Below are positions 36,488 through 45,855 of a DNA stretch of 64,000 bases, piece by piece (within the stretch, counting starts at the first letter, position 1; every line of letters starts with the position of its first letter). This DNA is from Palsa-506 sp963707065. Its GTDB lineage: Bacteria; Actinomycetota; Actinomycetes; Streptosporangiales; Streptosporangiaceae. The stretch lies in assembly GCA_963707065.1 (NCBI GenBank), contig CAVPPJ010000013.1:574207-638206 (forward strand), given 5' to 3'. A program made the translations under genes and the position numbers. Below the pieces are notes generated by a model. It was given only the letters and a program-made list of their open reading frames with translations. It did not search any database and was not told the DNA's origin.

Positions 36488-38983
36488 TCAAAGAACGTCA
36501 CCGGCGGCAGCGCGCCGGTGACGGGATAACTCGGCGCGCAGCAGCGCGGCCGCGGGAGTGCGGCCGGCTAGCCGACCCGGTAGCAGGGCCACAAGGTTGG
36601 CGAGGACCAGCGCGCCGAGCACGATGAGGACGACGGTCAGCGCCGGGACGGTCGGCTCGGGCACGACGCTGATCTGCCGCGCGAACAGGTCCCACAGCGC
36701 GCGGCCGAGCGCGATGCCGAGCGGGACGCCCACGATGGCGCCGGCAGCGATCGCGGCGGTGGACTGCCAGGCCACGGTGGCGGACAACTGGCGCCGGGTG
36801 AACCCCAAGGTCTTAAGCAGCGCCAGGTCCCTGCGGCGGCGGCGGACCGACGACATCAGGGTCAGCAGCAGCGAGCTGAGCGCGCCGAGCACGAGAGTGC
36901 CGGCCAGGATCACAGGCGCGGTGCCCATCGACTGGAAACCGGCGATCTCCGCCGGGCGCTGCACGGGCAGCACCACGCCGCCTACGTCGGCCGGGACGAT
37001 GGTCTGGAGAACCTTCTGCTGTGCGGCAAGGTTGGCGCCGGGGACCAGGGTGACCAGGATGTTGTTCGGCTGGTTGCCGTTGGTGCCGGGGATGTCCTGG
37101 TAGGGCAGCACCGCGCCGGTGCCCATCTCGGTGTGCAGGGTGGCCGCGACGCCCATCGAGGGCAGGGTGGCGGTGCCGACGATCCGCAGCTGGAACGGGT
37201 GCGGGCCGCCGTCGGTCACCGTGACCACGTCCCCCACCCTCTTGTGCAGCTGTGCGAGGGTCGTCGCGCCGAGCACCACCTGGCCCTGCCCCTGCAGGCC
37301 GTGCCCGGACAGCAGCGGAGGCGCCACCGGCGCCTTCGTGTCCGTGCCGAGAACGGGGACGGTCACGTCGTCGATCTGCGCGGTGCCGAACCAGACGCCC
37401 GTCCACGCGGCGACCTCCGGGTCGTGGTCGAGGACGGCCGTCGTCTGGTTGTGATTGACGTAAATGACCCCTGAGCTCAGCGCGTACGTCCAGTCCCAGC
37501 CGTACAGCGACGGATGGGACACGAGCCTGGTCAGGCTCGCGCCGAACGTGACCGTGGCCAGCAGGACCACGGTGGCTAGCACCGTGCCGAGGATGGCCGA
37601 CCTGACCGGCGCATTGCCGCGCTCCGCGCGGGGGTCGAGGGCCAGCCGGACGCCCTCGGCGGCCGGCGCGGGCAGCCCGGCCGCGGAGGCGGCACGCACC
37701 ACGGCCGACCCGGTGGCACGGGACGGCGCGACGCGGGCGAGGGCGCGGTGCGGCGCCCGCCGGTACGCGATCACCGCCGCGGCCGCGGCCAGCAGGCAGA
37801 CAAACAGAGCGAAGCCGGCGCCGAGGACGGCCCAGTCGAACGCTACGCCCGGGTACGGATAGACGGCGCGTATCGAGCCGAGCGGCGCGAGCGGCGACAG
37901 GCCGACGGCGAAGGCGCAGGCCAGCAGCGCGCCGACCACAATGGTGCCAAGCACGCCGGGCAGCCCGTCGCCGGTCGTCACGGCCGGGCTCGCGCCGAGC
38001 GCGCGCAGCGTGCCGAGGTCGCCGGCACCGAGGCGCAGCTGCCTGCCGATGACCTGGCCTGCGATAAGCAGCGCGGCCACCGCCGCGATCCCGCCGAAGA
38101 CCGCGAGCGCGAGCGAGGTCGGCTCGCTGGCCCGCTCCGCCTTGGCCGCGGTGAGCGACGTGACGTAGAACTCGATGGGGAATCCCTTCGGCAGCACCTG
38201 CTGGATGCTGGCCTCGGCGGCGGCCACGCTGGTTCCGGGGTCGAGCTGCACGGAGGTTTCCGTGAAGTTGGCGCAGCACCTGGCGAGCAGTTGGGTCAGC
38301 GCGGGGGTGAACAGCGCGCCGCCGTCGCGCTGGACGTCGGCGTCGTCCTGGGTCTCTTCCGAGCTGTAGACCACCTTGCCGACGACCTTCATGGCGATGG
38401 TCAGGTGTGGCTTGACCGGCCGCGTGCCGAAGCCCGGCGCCGTCACCTGGGCGTTCGTGTAGAAGCCAAGAGGCGCGACCGAGCCGACGTGGACCGGCCC
38501 GGTGGTCCCCTTGGCGTCGATCACCGCCTCGTCGGTCTTGCCGGGGTCAGCCATCCGGCCCTGGACGACGGTCACCCGGTCGGTGGTGAAGTACTCGCCG
38601 TCCAGGCTGCCGTACAAACCCTGGCTGCCCGCCTCCTCCTGCTGGTTCTGTCCGGATCCGAGCACAGCCACGTTCAGCCCTTCGTAGCTGGTGACGTGCC
38701 GGACGCCGGGCAAGGCAGCGACCTTCGCAATGATGGCCGGGTCGTAGCCCTTGCTCCCGGCCACCCCGTACAGGCCGGTCAGTACCGTCAGGTCGGACGG
38801 CTTGGTGCTGGCCAGGTAGGCGGGAAACGCGGCCTGGGTGCGCCGGGCGGCGGCGACCGAGCCCATCGCGAGGCCGCCGAGCAGGCCGAGCAGCAGCACA
38901 AGCGCGAGGTACCCGGCCCAGCGCTCACTCCACGTGCACCGGAATCTATACCACGCGACCCGGAAAGTGTCCGCACCCCGCAT
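36488..38983 (-). CDS. FtsX/MacB-type ABC transporter permease
   Basis: About 831 residues from ATG 38,983 (longer frame to 39,040). Architecture: TM1 (LALVLLLGLLGGLAMGSVAAARR), a long extracellular domain, three TMs with the FtsX repeat (VIGRQLRLGAGDLGTLRALGAS), a second TM/extracellular unit and a final FtsX repeat (RRRRDLALLKTLGFTRRQL). This duplicated FtsX layout is that of large MacB-like permeases for lipoprotein or lipid extraction. No ATPase gene is adjacent, so it must use one encoded elsewhere. Two broken relatives lie at 60.1-62.5 kb and 63.3-64 kb. Confidence 0.85.
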   Translation of the reverse strand: MRGADTFRVAWYRFRCTWSERWAGYLALVLLLGLLGGLAMGSVAAARRTQAAFPAYLASTKPSDLTVLTGLYGVAGSKGYDPAIIAKVAALPGVRHVTSYEGLNVAVLGSGQNQQEEAGSQGLYGSLDGEYFTTDRVTVVQGRMADPGKTDEAVIDAKGTTGPVHVGSVAPLGFYTNAQVTAPGFGTRPVKPHLTIAMKVVGKVVYSSEETQDDADVQRDGGALFTPALTQLLARCCANFTETSVQLDPGTSVAAAEASIQQVLPKGFPIEFYVTSLTAAKAERASEPTSLALAVFGGIAAVAALLIAGQVIGRQLRLGAGDLGTLRALGASPAVTTGDGLPGVLGTIVVGALLACAFAVGLSPLAPLGSIRAVYPYPGVAFDWAVLGAGFALFVCLLAAAAAVIAYRRAPHRALARVAPSRATGSAVVRAASAAGLPAPAAEGVRLALDPRAERGNAPVRSAILGTVLATVVLLATVTFGASLTRLVSHPSLYGWDWTYALSSGVIYVNHNQTTAVLDHDPEVAAWTGVWFGTAQIDDVTVPVLGTDTKAPVAPPLLSGHGLQGQGQVVLGATTLAQLHKRVGDVVTVTDGGPHPFQLRIVGTATLPSMGVAATLHTEMGTGAVLPYQDIPGTNGNQPNNILVTLVPGANLAAQQKVLQTIVPADVGGVVLPVQRPAEIAGFQSMGTAPVILAGTLVLGALSSLLLTLMSSVRRRRRDLALLKTLGFTRRQLSATVAWQSTAAIAAGAIVGVPLGIALGRALWDLFARQISVVPEPTVPALTVVLIVLGALVLANLVALLPGRLAGRTPAAALLRAELSRHRRAAAGDVL

Positions 38984-39773
38984 GGTCCCAGTATCCAGCT
39001 CCCGCGAGGGATACCGGGAGGGAGCCAGCCTGCCTGCCATGGGTGTGCCAGCACCCGGCCGGACGGCGGCGTGCCAGCACGCGGCAGGCCTGAGGCGAGA
39101 GTGGCGAGTTCCTCGAACGTGATATCAGCGTTCGGGCCTGCATCGAGCCAGCGGCAGAGGCGGGAATCACCTCGTACGACGTGGCCCTGTAGGGTCTGGG
39201 AATCTGCCGCGCGGTAGTAACCGGGTAGTTGTTCCCTGGCGCGGTGTCCGTCTTCCGCCCTCTCGACGCTTTGGCCGAGGCGGCGGGGAGGCCCAATGTA
39301 GTCTTCCCTGAAACGTCGGCGACGACGATACCCTCGCAGGAGCCGTCAGGACCCTCTCGGGCGCAGCCCGCTAGCTGTCGCGTCAGGTCCGCGCGCCTCG
39401 GCGAACTTGTCCTCTTGCTCCCCGTGTTGCTTCCGGCTTACTCGCCTTTCGATAACGGCTTAAGACATGCGCAAATAGCGAGGAACTTCTAGAGTGCGCC
39501 TGCCTGATATGCAAGAGGTCGCGCGGCCGATCCACGGATAGGCGTATACCGCCTCTGACCTGCTCATTCGCATGTCAGCCCCTCGATCGGCTGGTGATCA
39601 TAGAAGTACGACGCCGTCAGTCCCGCGCCGAACAGATGATCGGTGCGCGCTCATCCCACCCCGGCGACACGGGTGTATCGCTGAGTACGAGCGGCTGGCG
39701 GGAGCTCCAACCGGGCTGATGGCCGTATGCAGATCACGTGTGTTCTCAGCTTCCTTGATTAGATAATCGAGGC
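38984..39773. other. Long intergenic region with possible gene debris
   Basis: 790 bp without a supported gene. Minus-strand bases of about 39,060-39,240 encode a plausible short protein piece (CRWLDAGPNADITFEELATLA) in good codon usage but with no start or end, probably debris. ATGCAAGAGGTC at 39,509-39,520 matches 12 bp of the tRNA-Ala-like fragment seen at 15.9 and 50.4 kb. TAGATAAT at 39,760-39,767 may be the -10 box of the next gene. Confidence 0.4.
39760..39767 (+). promoter_or_regulatory. Probable -10 box of a leaderless transcript
   Basis: TAGATAAT ends 6 bases before the ATG of the cyclase/NB-ARC gene, and the only GAGG is one base from the ATG, too close to be a ribosome site. This fits a leaderless mRNA, common in actinomycetes. 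Confidence 0.45.
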
Positions 39774-42449
39774 ATGCGCCAGCTCCCGACGGGGACCGTG
39801 ACGATGCTCTTCAGTGACATCGAAGGGTCGACAGCGCTGCTGGCCCGCCTGGGTGAGCTGTACGGCGAGGTGCTGTTCGCTCAGCGCGCCCTGATGCGCG
39901 CCGCCTTCTCTGCCTGCCGTGGGCGGGAGATGGGGACCGAGGGGGATAGTTTCTTCGTGGTCTTCGAGTCGGCCGGCGACGCGGTGCGGTGCTGCCTGGC
40001 GGCGCAGCGCGCGCTGGCAGGCCATGACTGGCCCGGCGGTATCGCGGTCCGGGTCCGGATGGGCCTGCATTCGGGGGAGCCGGCCGTCCATGAGAACGAT
40101 TACATCGGCATGGATGTGCACCGCGCGGCGCGGATCGCGGCGGCCGCGCACGGCGGGCAGGTCGTGCTGTCCGATGCGACGCGGCACCTGGTGGAATCGC
40201 GGCTGGCCGCTGATGTGTCGCTGCGAGACCTGGGCTGGCACCGGCTGAAGGACATCGAGGCGCCGGAGCATATCTACCAGCTGGTCGCCGCCGGGCTACC
40301 GGATCGGTTCCCGTCGCTGAAGAGCCTGGGCGCGCAGACCAGGCTGCCGGTGCCGCTGACGCCGCTGGTCGGCCGGGAGCGCGACCTGGAGCGGGTCATC
40401 GCCACGCTCATCGGACCGGGGATCCGGCTGGTGACGCTGACCGGCACCGGCGGCGTCGGCAAGACACGGCTATCGCTGGCCGCTGCCGCAGCGCTGGATC
40501 AGGACTTCCCGCACGGGGTGTTCTTTGTCGCACTGGCGGCCGTCCGCGATGCCGGGGTGATGTGGAAGACCATCGCCGACGGCCTGGACGTGGTCGGCGA
40601 CGGGCCCGCCGCCGACGCGGTGGCCGGATTCCTGGGCAACCGCCGGGCATTGCTGGTGCTAGACAACCTTGAGCAGTTGGACGGCGCCGCCGGCGTGGTG
40701 GCCGGGCTGCTCGCGGCCGCCCCCAGCCTGGTTGTGCTGGCGACCTCCCGACGGCCGCTGCACCTGCCAGGTGAGCGGGAGCTGCCGGTGCCGCCGCTGC
40801 AGGTGCCCCGCGAGGCGTCCATCGAGGAGGTGTCCGCCTGCGGTGCGGCGCGGCTGTTCGTCCAGCAAGCGAGCATGTCCCGGCCGGGCTTCACCCTCAC
40901 TGCGGCCAACGCCGCCGACGTCGCAGCCATCTGCGAGCGCCTGGACGGGCTGCCGCTGGCCATCGAACTGGCCGGAGCCCGGATCAAGCTGCTGGCCCCC
41001 CGGGCACTGCTGGCCCGCCTGGACCACAGCATCGATCTGACCGCCGCCGACGTCGGGCGGTCGTCGCGGCAGCAGACCCTGCGGAACGCCATCGCCTGGA
41101 GCTACGACCTGCTGACCCCCGACCTGGCCGAGGCGTTCCGCCGCGTCGGGGTGTTCGCCGGGGGCTGCGGCCTGGACGCACTGGCCGCGGTCGCCGCGCC
41201 AGAGCACGGCCCAGGCGCCCAGGGGGTCAGGGCCGATCCCCTGGATTTGGCCGCCGGGCTGATGGACGTCAGCCTGGTCACGGTGACCGACGGCGCCGAC
41301 GGCGAGCCCCGCGTCGGCATGCTGGAGACGATTCAGGAGTACGCGCTCGAGCGCCTGGAGAGGGCCGGGGACCTGGACGACACCCGGCGCCGCCACGCTG
41401 AGTACTATGCCGGACTCGCCGAGCGGGCGCACGAGCAGCTGCGCAGCTCAGGACCGGCGCACCTGGTGGCCCTGGACCAGCTGGAGGCCGAGCATGACAA
41501 CCTGCACGCCGCCCTCACCTGGTCGCTAGAAACCCCGGCCGCAGGCCCGGCGCCTGCCGACCGCGAACGGTCAGTCACCGGCTTGCGACTGGTCCAGGCG
41601 CTGGCCCTGTTCTGGTACCGGCACGGCTACCTGACCGAAGGGCGACGGTGGCTGCAGCGGGCTATCGACCTGACCAGCGAGAATGGCGGAGCACCGCTGG
41701 CGCAGCTGGCGCACTGGCTCGGGGTACTACTGCAGCAGCAAGGCGAGCCGCAGGCCGCGCTGCCGCTCCTGGAGCGCAGCCTGGCGATCTGGCGTGACCT
41801 CGGCGACCGGGACCAGCAGGCACGAGAACTCAACAGCCTCGGCATCACCCACCATCACCTCGACGAGCTGGACACCTCGCGATCCCTGCTGGAAGACAGC
41901 GCCGCCATCTCCCGCGAGATCGGCAGTGACATGCGGCTCGCCGCGGCCCTGACGAACCTTGGCCAGTTGGAGAGCGATGCGGGCAACTTCGACCGCGCCA
42001 CGCAGGTGCTACAGGAGGCGCTCGCGATCGACCGGAAGCAGGGGGACATGCTGGGTGTCGCCCTGGACCAGCAATCGCTAGCCGGGGTCCACCTCCGGGC
42101 GGGCCGGGCCCGGGAGGCCCGCGACCAGCTGTCCGACATGGCCGACTACGTCGTCAGCTGCGGTGACCCCGAGCTCCTGGCCACCACCTTGGAAATGTCC
42201 GCCGCAAATGCCGCGCAACTCGGCGAGGTCCTTCGGGCGGCCCGCCAAACCGGCGCCGCGGAAGCCATCCGGCAGAAGTCCAGCATCCCGATAAAGCAGT
42301 CAGAAATGCTCGAGGATGTCCTGGCTCGCGCCCGCGCGACCATCGCACCCGAGGCGTGGGATGCCGCGCTGGCCGCCGGGCGCGCGCTCAGCCAGCAGCA
42401 GGCGGCCACGCTTCTCACTTCGCCATCCCCACACGACACGCTCAAGTGA
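39774..42449 (+). CDS. Class III cyclase domain - NB-ARC ATPase - TPR regulator
   Basis: 891 residues. Residues 1-175: adenylate/guanylate cyclase homology domain with metal ligands Asp15 (LFSDIEGST) and Asp58 (GTEGDSFFVVF). The transition-state Asn position reads His (GMDVHRAARI), so cyclase activity is uncertain. Residues about 200-330: NB-ARC P-loop (LTGTGGVGKTRL) and Walker B (ALLVLDNLEQ), then the GLPLAIELAGARIKLL helix. Residues about 540-840: TPR repeats (LGVLLQQQGEPQAALPLLERSLAIWRDLGD). Common actinomycete signalling architecture in which the cyclase-like domain senses or signals and the ATPase/TPR part scaffolds partners. No adjacent partner is obvious. Confidence 0.85.
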   Translation: MRQLPTGTVTMLFSDIEGSTALLARLGELYGEVLFAQRALMRAAFSACRGREMGTEGDSFFVVFESAGDAVRCCLAAQRALAGHDWPGGIAVRVRMGLHSGEPAVHENDYIGMDVHRAARIAAAAHGGQVVLSDATRHLVESRLAADVSLRDLGWHRLKDIEAPEHIYQLVAAGLPDRFPSLKSLGAQTRLPVPLTPLVGRERDLERVIATLIGPGIRLVTLTGTGGVGKTRLSLAAAAALDQDFPHGVFFVALAAVRDAGVMWKTIADGLDVVGDGPAADAVAGFLGNRRALLVLDNLEQLDGAAGVVAGLLAAAPSLVVLATSRRPLHLPGERELPVPPLQVPREASIEEVSACGAARLFVQQASMSRPGFTLTAANAADVAAICERLDGLPLAIELAGARIKLLAPRALLARLDHSIDLTAADVGRSSRQQTLRNAIAWSYDLLTPDLAEAFRRVGVFAGGCGLDALAAVAAPEHGPGAQGVRADPLDLAAGLMDVSLVTVTDGADGEPRVGMLETIQEYALERLERAGDLDDTRRRHAEYYAGLAERAHEQLRSSGPAHLVALDQLEAEHDNLHAALTWSLETPAAGPAPADRERSVTGLRLVQALALFWYRHGYLTEGRRWLQRAIDLTSENGGAPLAQLAHWLGVLLQQQGEPQAALPLLERSLAIWRDLGDRDQQARELNSLGITHHHLDELDTSRSLLEDSAAISREIGSDMRLAAALTNLGQLESDAGNFDRATQVLQEALAIDRKQGDMLGVALDQQSLAGVHLRAGRAREARDQLSDMADYVVSCGDPELLATTLEMSAANAAQLGEVLRAARQTGAAEAIRQKSSIPIKQSEMLEDVLARARATIAPEAWDAALAAGRALSQQQAATLLTSPSPHDTLK

Positions 42450-42788
42450 GTCACCATCTGGCTCCCGGAGGCGTCGTGCGGGCGGTGAGCGCGCAGAGCG
42501 GACCGGTCTGGCTGTTGCGGAACTGCGAATCGGCTAACGCCGGAAGGGCCAGCGCGGCGGGTCGCCGGTCTGCAGGGAACTCGGTGAGCTTGCCCGCAAG
42601 CTCGCCTGCAGCGCTGTCATGCATGGCAGGTTCCTCTCATTCTGGTTCGTGCTGGTCAGGTGGCGGCTGGCCTCCGGACAGTGAGGGAAGCGGAATGTGG
42701 TCGGGCAGACGATGAGATCCAGGCGCGCGTAACGTCATCATTCGCAGCATGGGATGACAGCCCCGGAAAGGTCCTTCGGAGGAACATG

Positions 42789-43367
42789 ATGAGCGACACG
42801 GGCACCGGAAACGGCAAGGTTGTCGTGAATAGGTCGATGTCGCTGGACGGCTTCATCGCCGGTCCCGGCGACGCGATGGACTGGATCTTCGACTTCATAG
42901 AGCCGGACGCGGCCGTGGTTACGGAGACCGCGGCGGCCACCGGCGCCATGCTCGTCGGCCGGCGGACCGATGAGGTAGGCGACAGGATGGACGCCAACAA
43001 CGAGCGGGGGGCAGCATCGAGCGACGAAGGCTACCCCTTCTCCGGACCCACGTTCGTCCTCACCCACAGGCCGCCGGACCCGCCGGCCCCGGAGGTCACG
43101 TACCTCACCGGTGACATCGGGGAAGCGGTCGCCACGGCACTGGACGCGGCGGGCGGCAAGAACCTCGAAATCCTCGGCGCTGACGTGGCCGGCCAGTGCC
43201 TGCGGCGGGGACTCGTCGACGAGATCCTGGTATACGTCCTGCCGGTGCTGCTCGGCGACGGCATCCGGTTCTACTCCTCCCCGGGCCTCGCCAGGATAGA
43301 TCTGGAACCGGTCAGCAGCACGCAGGCCGGCGGCGTCACCATCCTCCGGTTCCGCGTCCGCAAGTAG
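42789..43367 (+). CDS. RibD C-terminal/dihydrofolate reductase-like family protein
   Basis: 192 residues. The start at 42,789 has GGAGG 6 bases upstream; ATG 42,786 is equally in frame. DHFR-fold features: VVVNRSMSLDGFIAGPGDAMDW, AMLVGRRTDEV, FVLTHRPPD, NLEILGADVAGQCLRRGLVDEILVYVLPVLLGDG and the C-terminal strand GGVTILRFRV. Small stand-alone members of this family are NADPH-binding reductases of unknown substrate. It is 20 kb from the ribA gene and probably unrelated to it. Confidence 0.85.
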   Translation: MSDTGTGNGKVVVNRSMSLDGFIAGPGDAMDWIFDFIEPDAAVVTETAAATGAMLVGRRTDEVGDRMDANNERGAASSDEGYPFSGPTFVLTHRPPDPPAPEVTYLTGDIGEAVATALDAAGGKNLEILGADVAGQCLRRGLVDEILVYVLPVLLGDGIRFYSSPGLARIDLEPVSSTQAGGVTILRFRVRK

Positions 43368-43872
43368 TTCCCGGCTACGTCGTATCAGGTTGCTACTGCC
43401 GCTATAGCCGGTCGTCCCGGAGCTGGCGGAGACATCCGCGAAACTGGCTGCGATCCGTTCGTGTGGCTGCCCACTGTCCCCCCAGCCGCCGAGACTGAAG
43501 CAAACCGCCTATCTGGTCGGGGAGGCAGGCTGGAGCGGTCGGCTTGAGTATGTCCCGGACTGGTCGTTATGGCCCGCTCGGTGTGGCTCTTGGCTAAGCG
43601 CAGCAAGGCGCCGCCGCCTGTAGATCACGCCCGAGGCGAGACGTGGCGGGGCGAGGTGATCAGGGTGGTAGGCCCAGGCTGGGACGGGTCAGCGAAGTCA
43701 GTGCCGGTTTCGGCGCAGATGGCGAATTCGACGCCGGTCACCTGCGAGCCTGGGCGGATCTTTACGTATGGGTGCTGGTGGTGTACGAAGTGAATAATCT
43801 GCTGGCGGGGGTTGGATATGACCGAGCGGGTTGCCGGCGCCTGGATGCACGAGAAGATGGACTGAGGCCACG
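43368..43872. other. Intergenic, uncertain small ORFs
   Basis: 505 bp. A minus-strand frame (43,933-43,625) contains a protein-like stretch (HHQHPYVKIRPGSQVTGVEF) with high third-position GC but overlaps the ligase start antisense and lacks a ribosome site. Not supported as a gene. Confidence 0.3.
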
Positions 43873-45405
43873 ATGCCCACGATTCCCGGCAGTCTTCGGT
43901 CCACCGCCCGGCGTGTGCCGGGCGATCCCGCACTGGCCTTTGGCGACCGTGCCTACACCTACGCTGAACTGGACGCGGCGGTCGACCGAGCGGCGAGTGC
44001 GCTGGCCGGGCTCGGTCTGCGCCGGGGCGACCGGTTCGCTCTGATGGCGACGAACTCCGACCGTTTCGTCGTGGCGTTCTACGCGGCGCTGCGGTGCGGG
44101 GCGATTGTGGTGCCGGTCAACCCGGCGTCCGCGCCGCCCGAGATCGCGTATCTGCTGGAGGATTCCGGGGCAGCGGTTTTCGCGTTTGATCCGGCGGTCG
44201 CGGCTGCGGTGACTATGGCGCTGGAGGCGGGGCGGACCCCGATGGCCGTCGCGCTCGGCGTGGCCGAGGGGTTCGCCGATCTGACCGAGCTGGCCGCGCC
44301 CGCGCCGGAGGAGGAGGTGACCCCTGCCGTCAGCGAGACGGACGACGCGCTGATCCTCTACACCTCGGGCACCACCGGCCGGCCCAAGGGGGCGCTGTTC
44401 GATCATCACCGGGTGATGTGGGCCGGGTTCACCTTCGTGGCCTCCTGCGGCATGCGGGCCGGCGACCGGTTTCTGCACGTCGCGCCGCTCTACCATGCCG
44501 CCGAACTCGGCATCATGCTCATTCCCGGTACCATGATCGGGGCCAAGCACGTGATCCTGCCCCGCTTCGACCCGGCCACCGTGCTCGACACGCTGGAGTC
44601 GGAACAGATCACGATGTTCTTCGGCGTTCCCACGATGTACCAGTTCCTGCTGCGCCTGCCTGACCTCGCCGACCGCGACCTGTCCTGCTGGCGGACCGGA
44701 CTGTTCGGCGCCGCCCCCATGCCCGCGAGCGCAGTCGAACGACTTGTCACCGCATTGCCGCAGGTGAGCTTCATCCAGCTGTGCGGGCAGACCGAGGGTG
44801 GCCCGGGTGGCGTGTACTGCGACGCCGAGCAGGTCAAAGCCCGTCCCGACGCCAGCGGCCGGCAGGCGCTGCCGTTCACCGAGGCGCGCGTGGCCGATCC
44901 GGAGGGCCACGACATCGGCCCAGGCGGCGTCGGCGAACTGCTGCTTCGCGGCGAGTCGGTGATGAAGGGTTACTGGAACAAGCCCGCCGAGACCGCCGAG
45001 GCCCTCAGGAGCGGCTGGCTGCACACCGGCGACCTGGCCCGCGTCGACGCGGATGGCTACCTGACCCTGGTCGACCGGCTCAAGGACATGATCATCACAG
45101 GCGGCCACAACGTCTACTCGATCGAAGTCGAGGGCGCCCTGGCCGCGCACCCCGACGTCGCCGACGTCGCAGTGGTCGGCCGGCTGCACCCCGACTACGG
45201 GGAAAGCATCGTCGCAGTGATCACCCCGCGCGACGGCGCGACGATCACCCTGGACGACATCCGGGCGTTCCTGCGCGACCGCCTCACCGAATACAAGATC
45301 CCGCACTACGTCATCACGGGCACCATCCCGCGCAACGCGTCAGGCAAAGTCCTTAAGCACAGGCTGCGGAAAGCGGTGGCCCGGCAGCAAGCCACGGCAA
45401 GCTGA
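43873..45405 (+). CDS. Acyl-CoA synthetase (AMP-dependent synthetase/ligase)
   Basis: 510 residues from ATG 43,873, with GAGG 5 bases upstream. ANL-family motifs in order: A3 ILYTSGTTGRPKGAL (near residue 160), A5 GQTEGGPGG, A7 GWLHTGDLARVDADGYLTL, A8 DRLKDMIITGGHNVYSIEVE and the A10 Lys in PRNASGKVLKHRL. It activates a carboxylic acid with ATP to an acyl-adenylate and then to a CoA thioester. The sequence resembles medium/long-chain fatty acid-CoA ligases, but the acid cannot be named. Cytoplasmic, monocistronic; no beta-oxidation genes adjacent. Confidence 0.9.
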   Translation: MPTIPGSLRSTARRVPGDPALAFGDRAYTYAELDAAVDRAASALAGLGLRRGDRFALMATNSDRFVVAFYAALRCGAIVVPVNPASAPPEIAYLLEDSGAAVFAFDPAVAAAVTMALEAGRTPMAVALGVAEGFADLTELAAPAPEEEVTPAVSETDDALILYTSGTTGRPKGALFDHHRVMWAGFTFVASCGMRAGDRFLHVAPLYHAAELGIMLIPGTMIGAKHVILPRFDPATVLDTLESEQITMFFGVPTMYQFLLRLPDLADRDLSCWRTGLFGAAPMPASAVERLVTALPQVSFIQLCGQTEGGPGGVYCDAEQVKARPDASGRQALPFTEARVADPEGHDIGPGGVGELLLRGESVMKGYWNKPAETAEALRSGWLHTGDLARVDADGYLTLVDRLKDMIITGGHNVYSIEVEGALAAHPDVADVAVVGRLHPDYGESIVAVITPRDGATITLDDIRAFLRDRLTEYKIPHYVITGTIPRNASGKVLKHRLRKAVARQQATAS

Positions 45406-45855
45406 CCGGCGGCCCGCCCGGCTGCCATCGGCCGTCATGACCGCCACGACACGGTTCGCTGGCCGGCCGCCCGGTCCGCCGTCGGCACCGACGCGTGATC
45501 GAGATCAGGCGGACCGGCGACTGCACGAACCGACATAATCCGCGCCACCGTCGTTCGCCCGCTCGCTTAACGCCGACGCCCGGTCATAGCCGAAATGAGG
45601 GCGATCGTTCTGCGACCTGGCTGCATTAAGTTCGGTCTGTCAGGATCCGACCGGAGCAGCTACCGTGAGCGCAACGGCGCGAGGAACCGCAGGCCGCGGC
45701 ATGAAGGGGTCACCAGCAGGATCGTAACGCCGCACCTCAGCGACCATGATGCGGTTCCGGACCCTGCGGGACACCAGCGCCGGGGTTAAGGCCGTCTTGT
45801 CCGCGGCGGGGATCATGCCCCGGCGGGGGTCCGGCGCGGGCCTCCTCCGCGGGAG
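45406..45855. other. Intergenic region with dispersed repeat
   Basis: 450 bp between the ligase and the convergent TPR gene. The first 180 bp are copy A of a dispersed repeat (see separate entry). The rest shows no gene or hairpin. Confidence 0.4.
45421..45602 (-). repeat. Dispersed ~180-bp intergenic repeat, copy A
   Basis: Matches 50,841-51,015 at roughly 75-80%. Shared blocks include GAGATCAGGC, GACCGGCGACTGCACGAACC and CGGTCAT. On the minus strand both copies open with ATG and encode M(S/A)VRAVAG(P/L)PDL(D/G)HAS before diverging. Confidence 0.65.

Noticed and set aside
39509..39520. A further tRNA-Ala attachment remnant (ATGCAAGAGGTC)
   Set aside because: 12-bp match alone could be chance; mentioned only as context.
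43625..43933. Minus-strand ORF with protein-like segment HHQHPYVKIRPGSQV
   Set aside because: Good codon bias but overlaps the ligase start antisense, has no ribosome site, and no family recognised.
43762..45306. 514-codon minus-strand frame antisense to the acyl-CoA ligase
   Set aside because: Ligase has all ANL motifs; the antisense frame has none and is a shadow.
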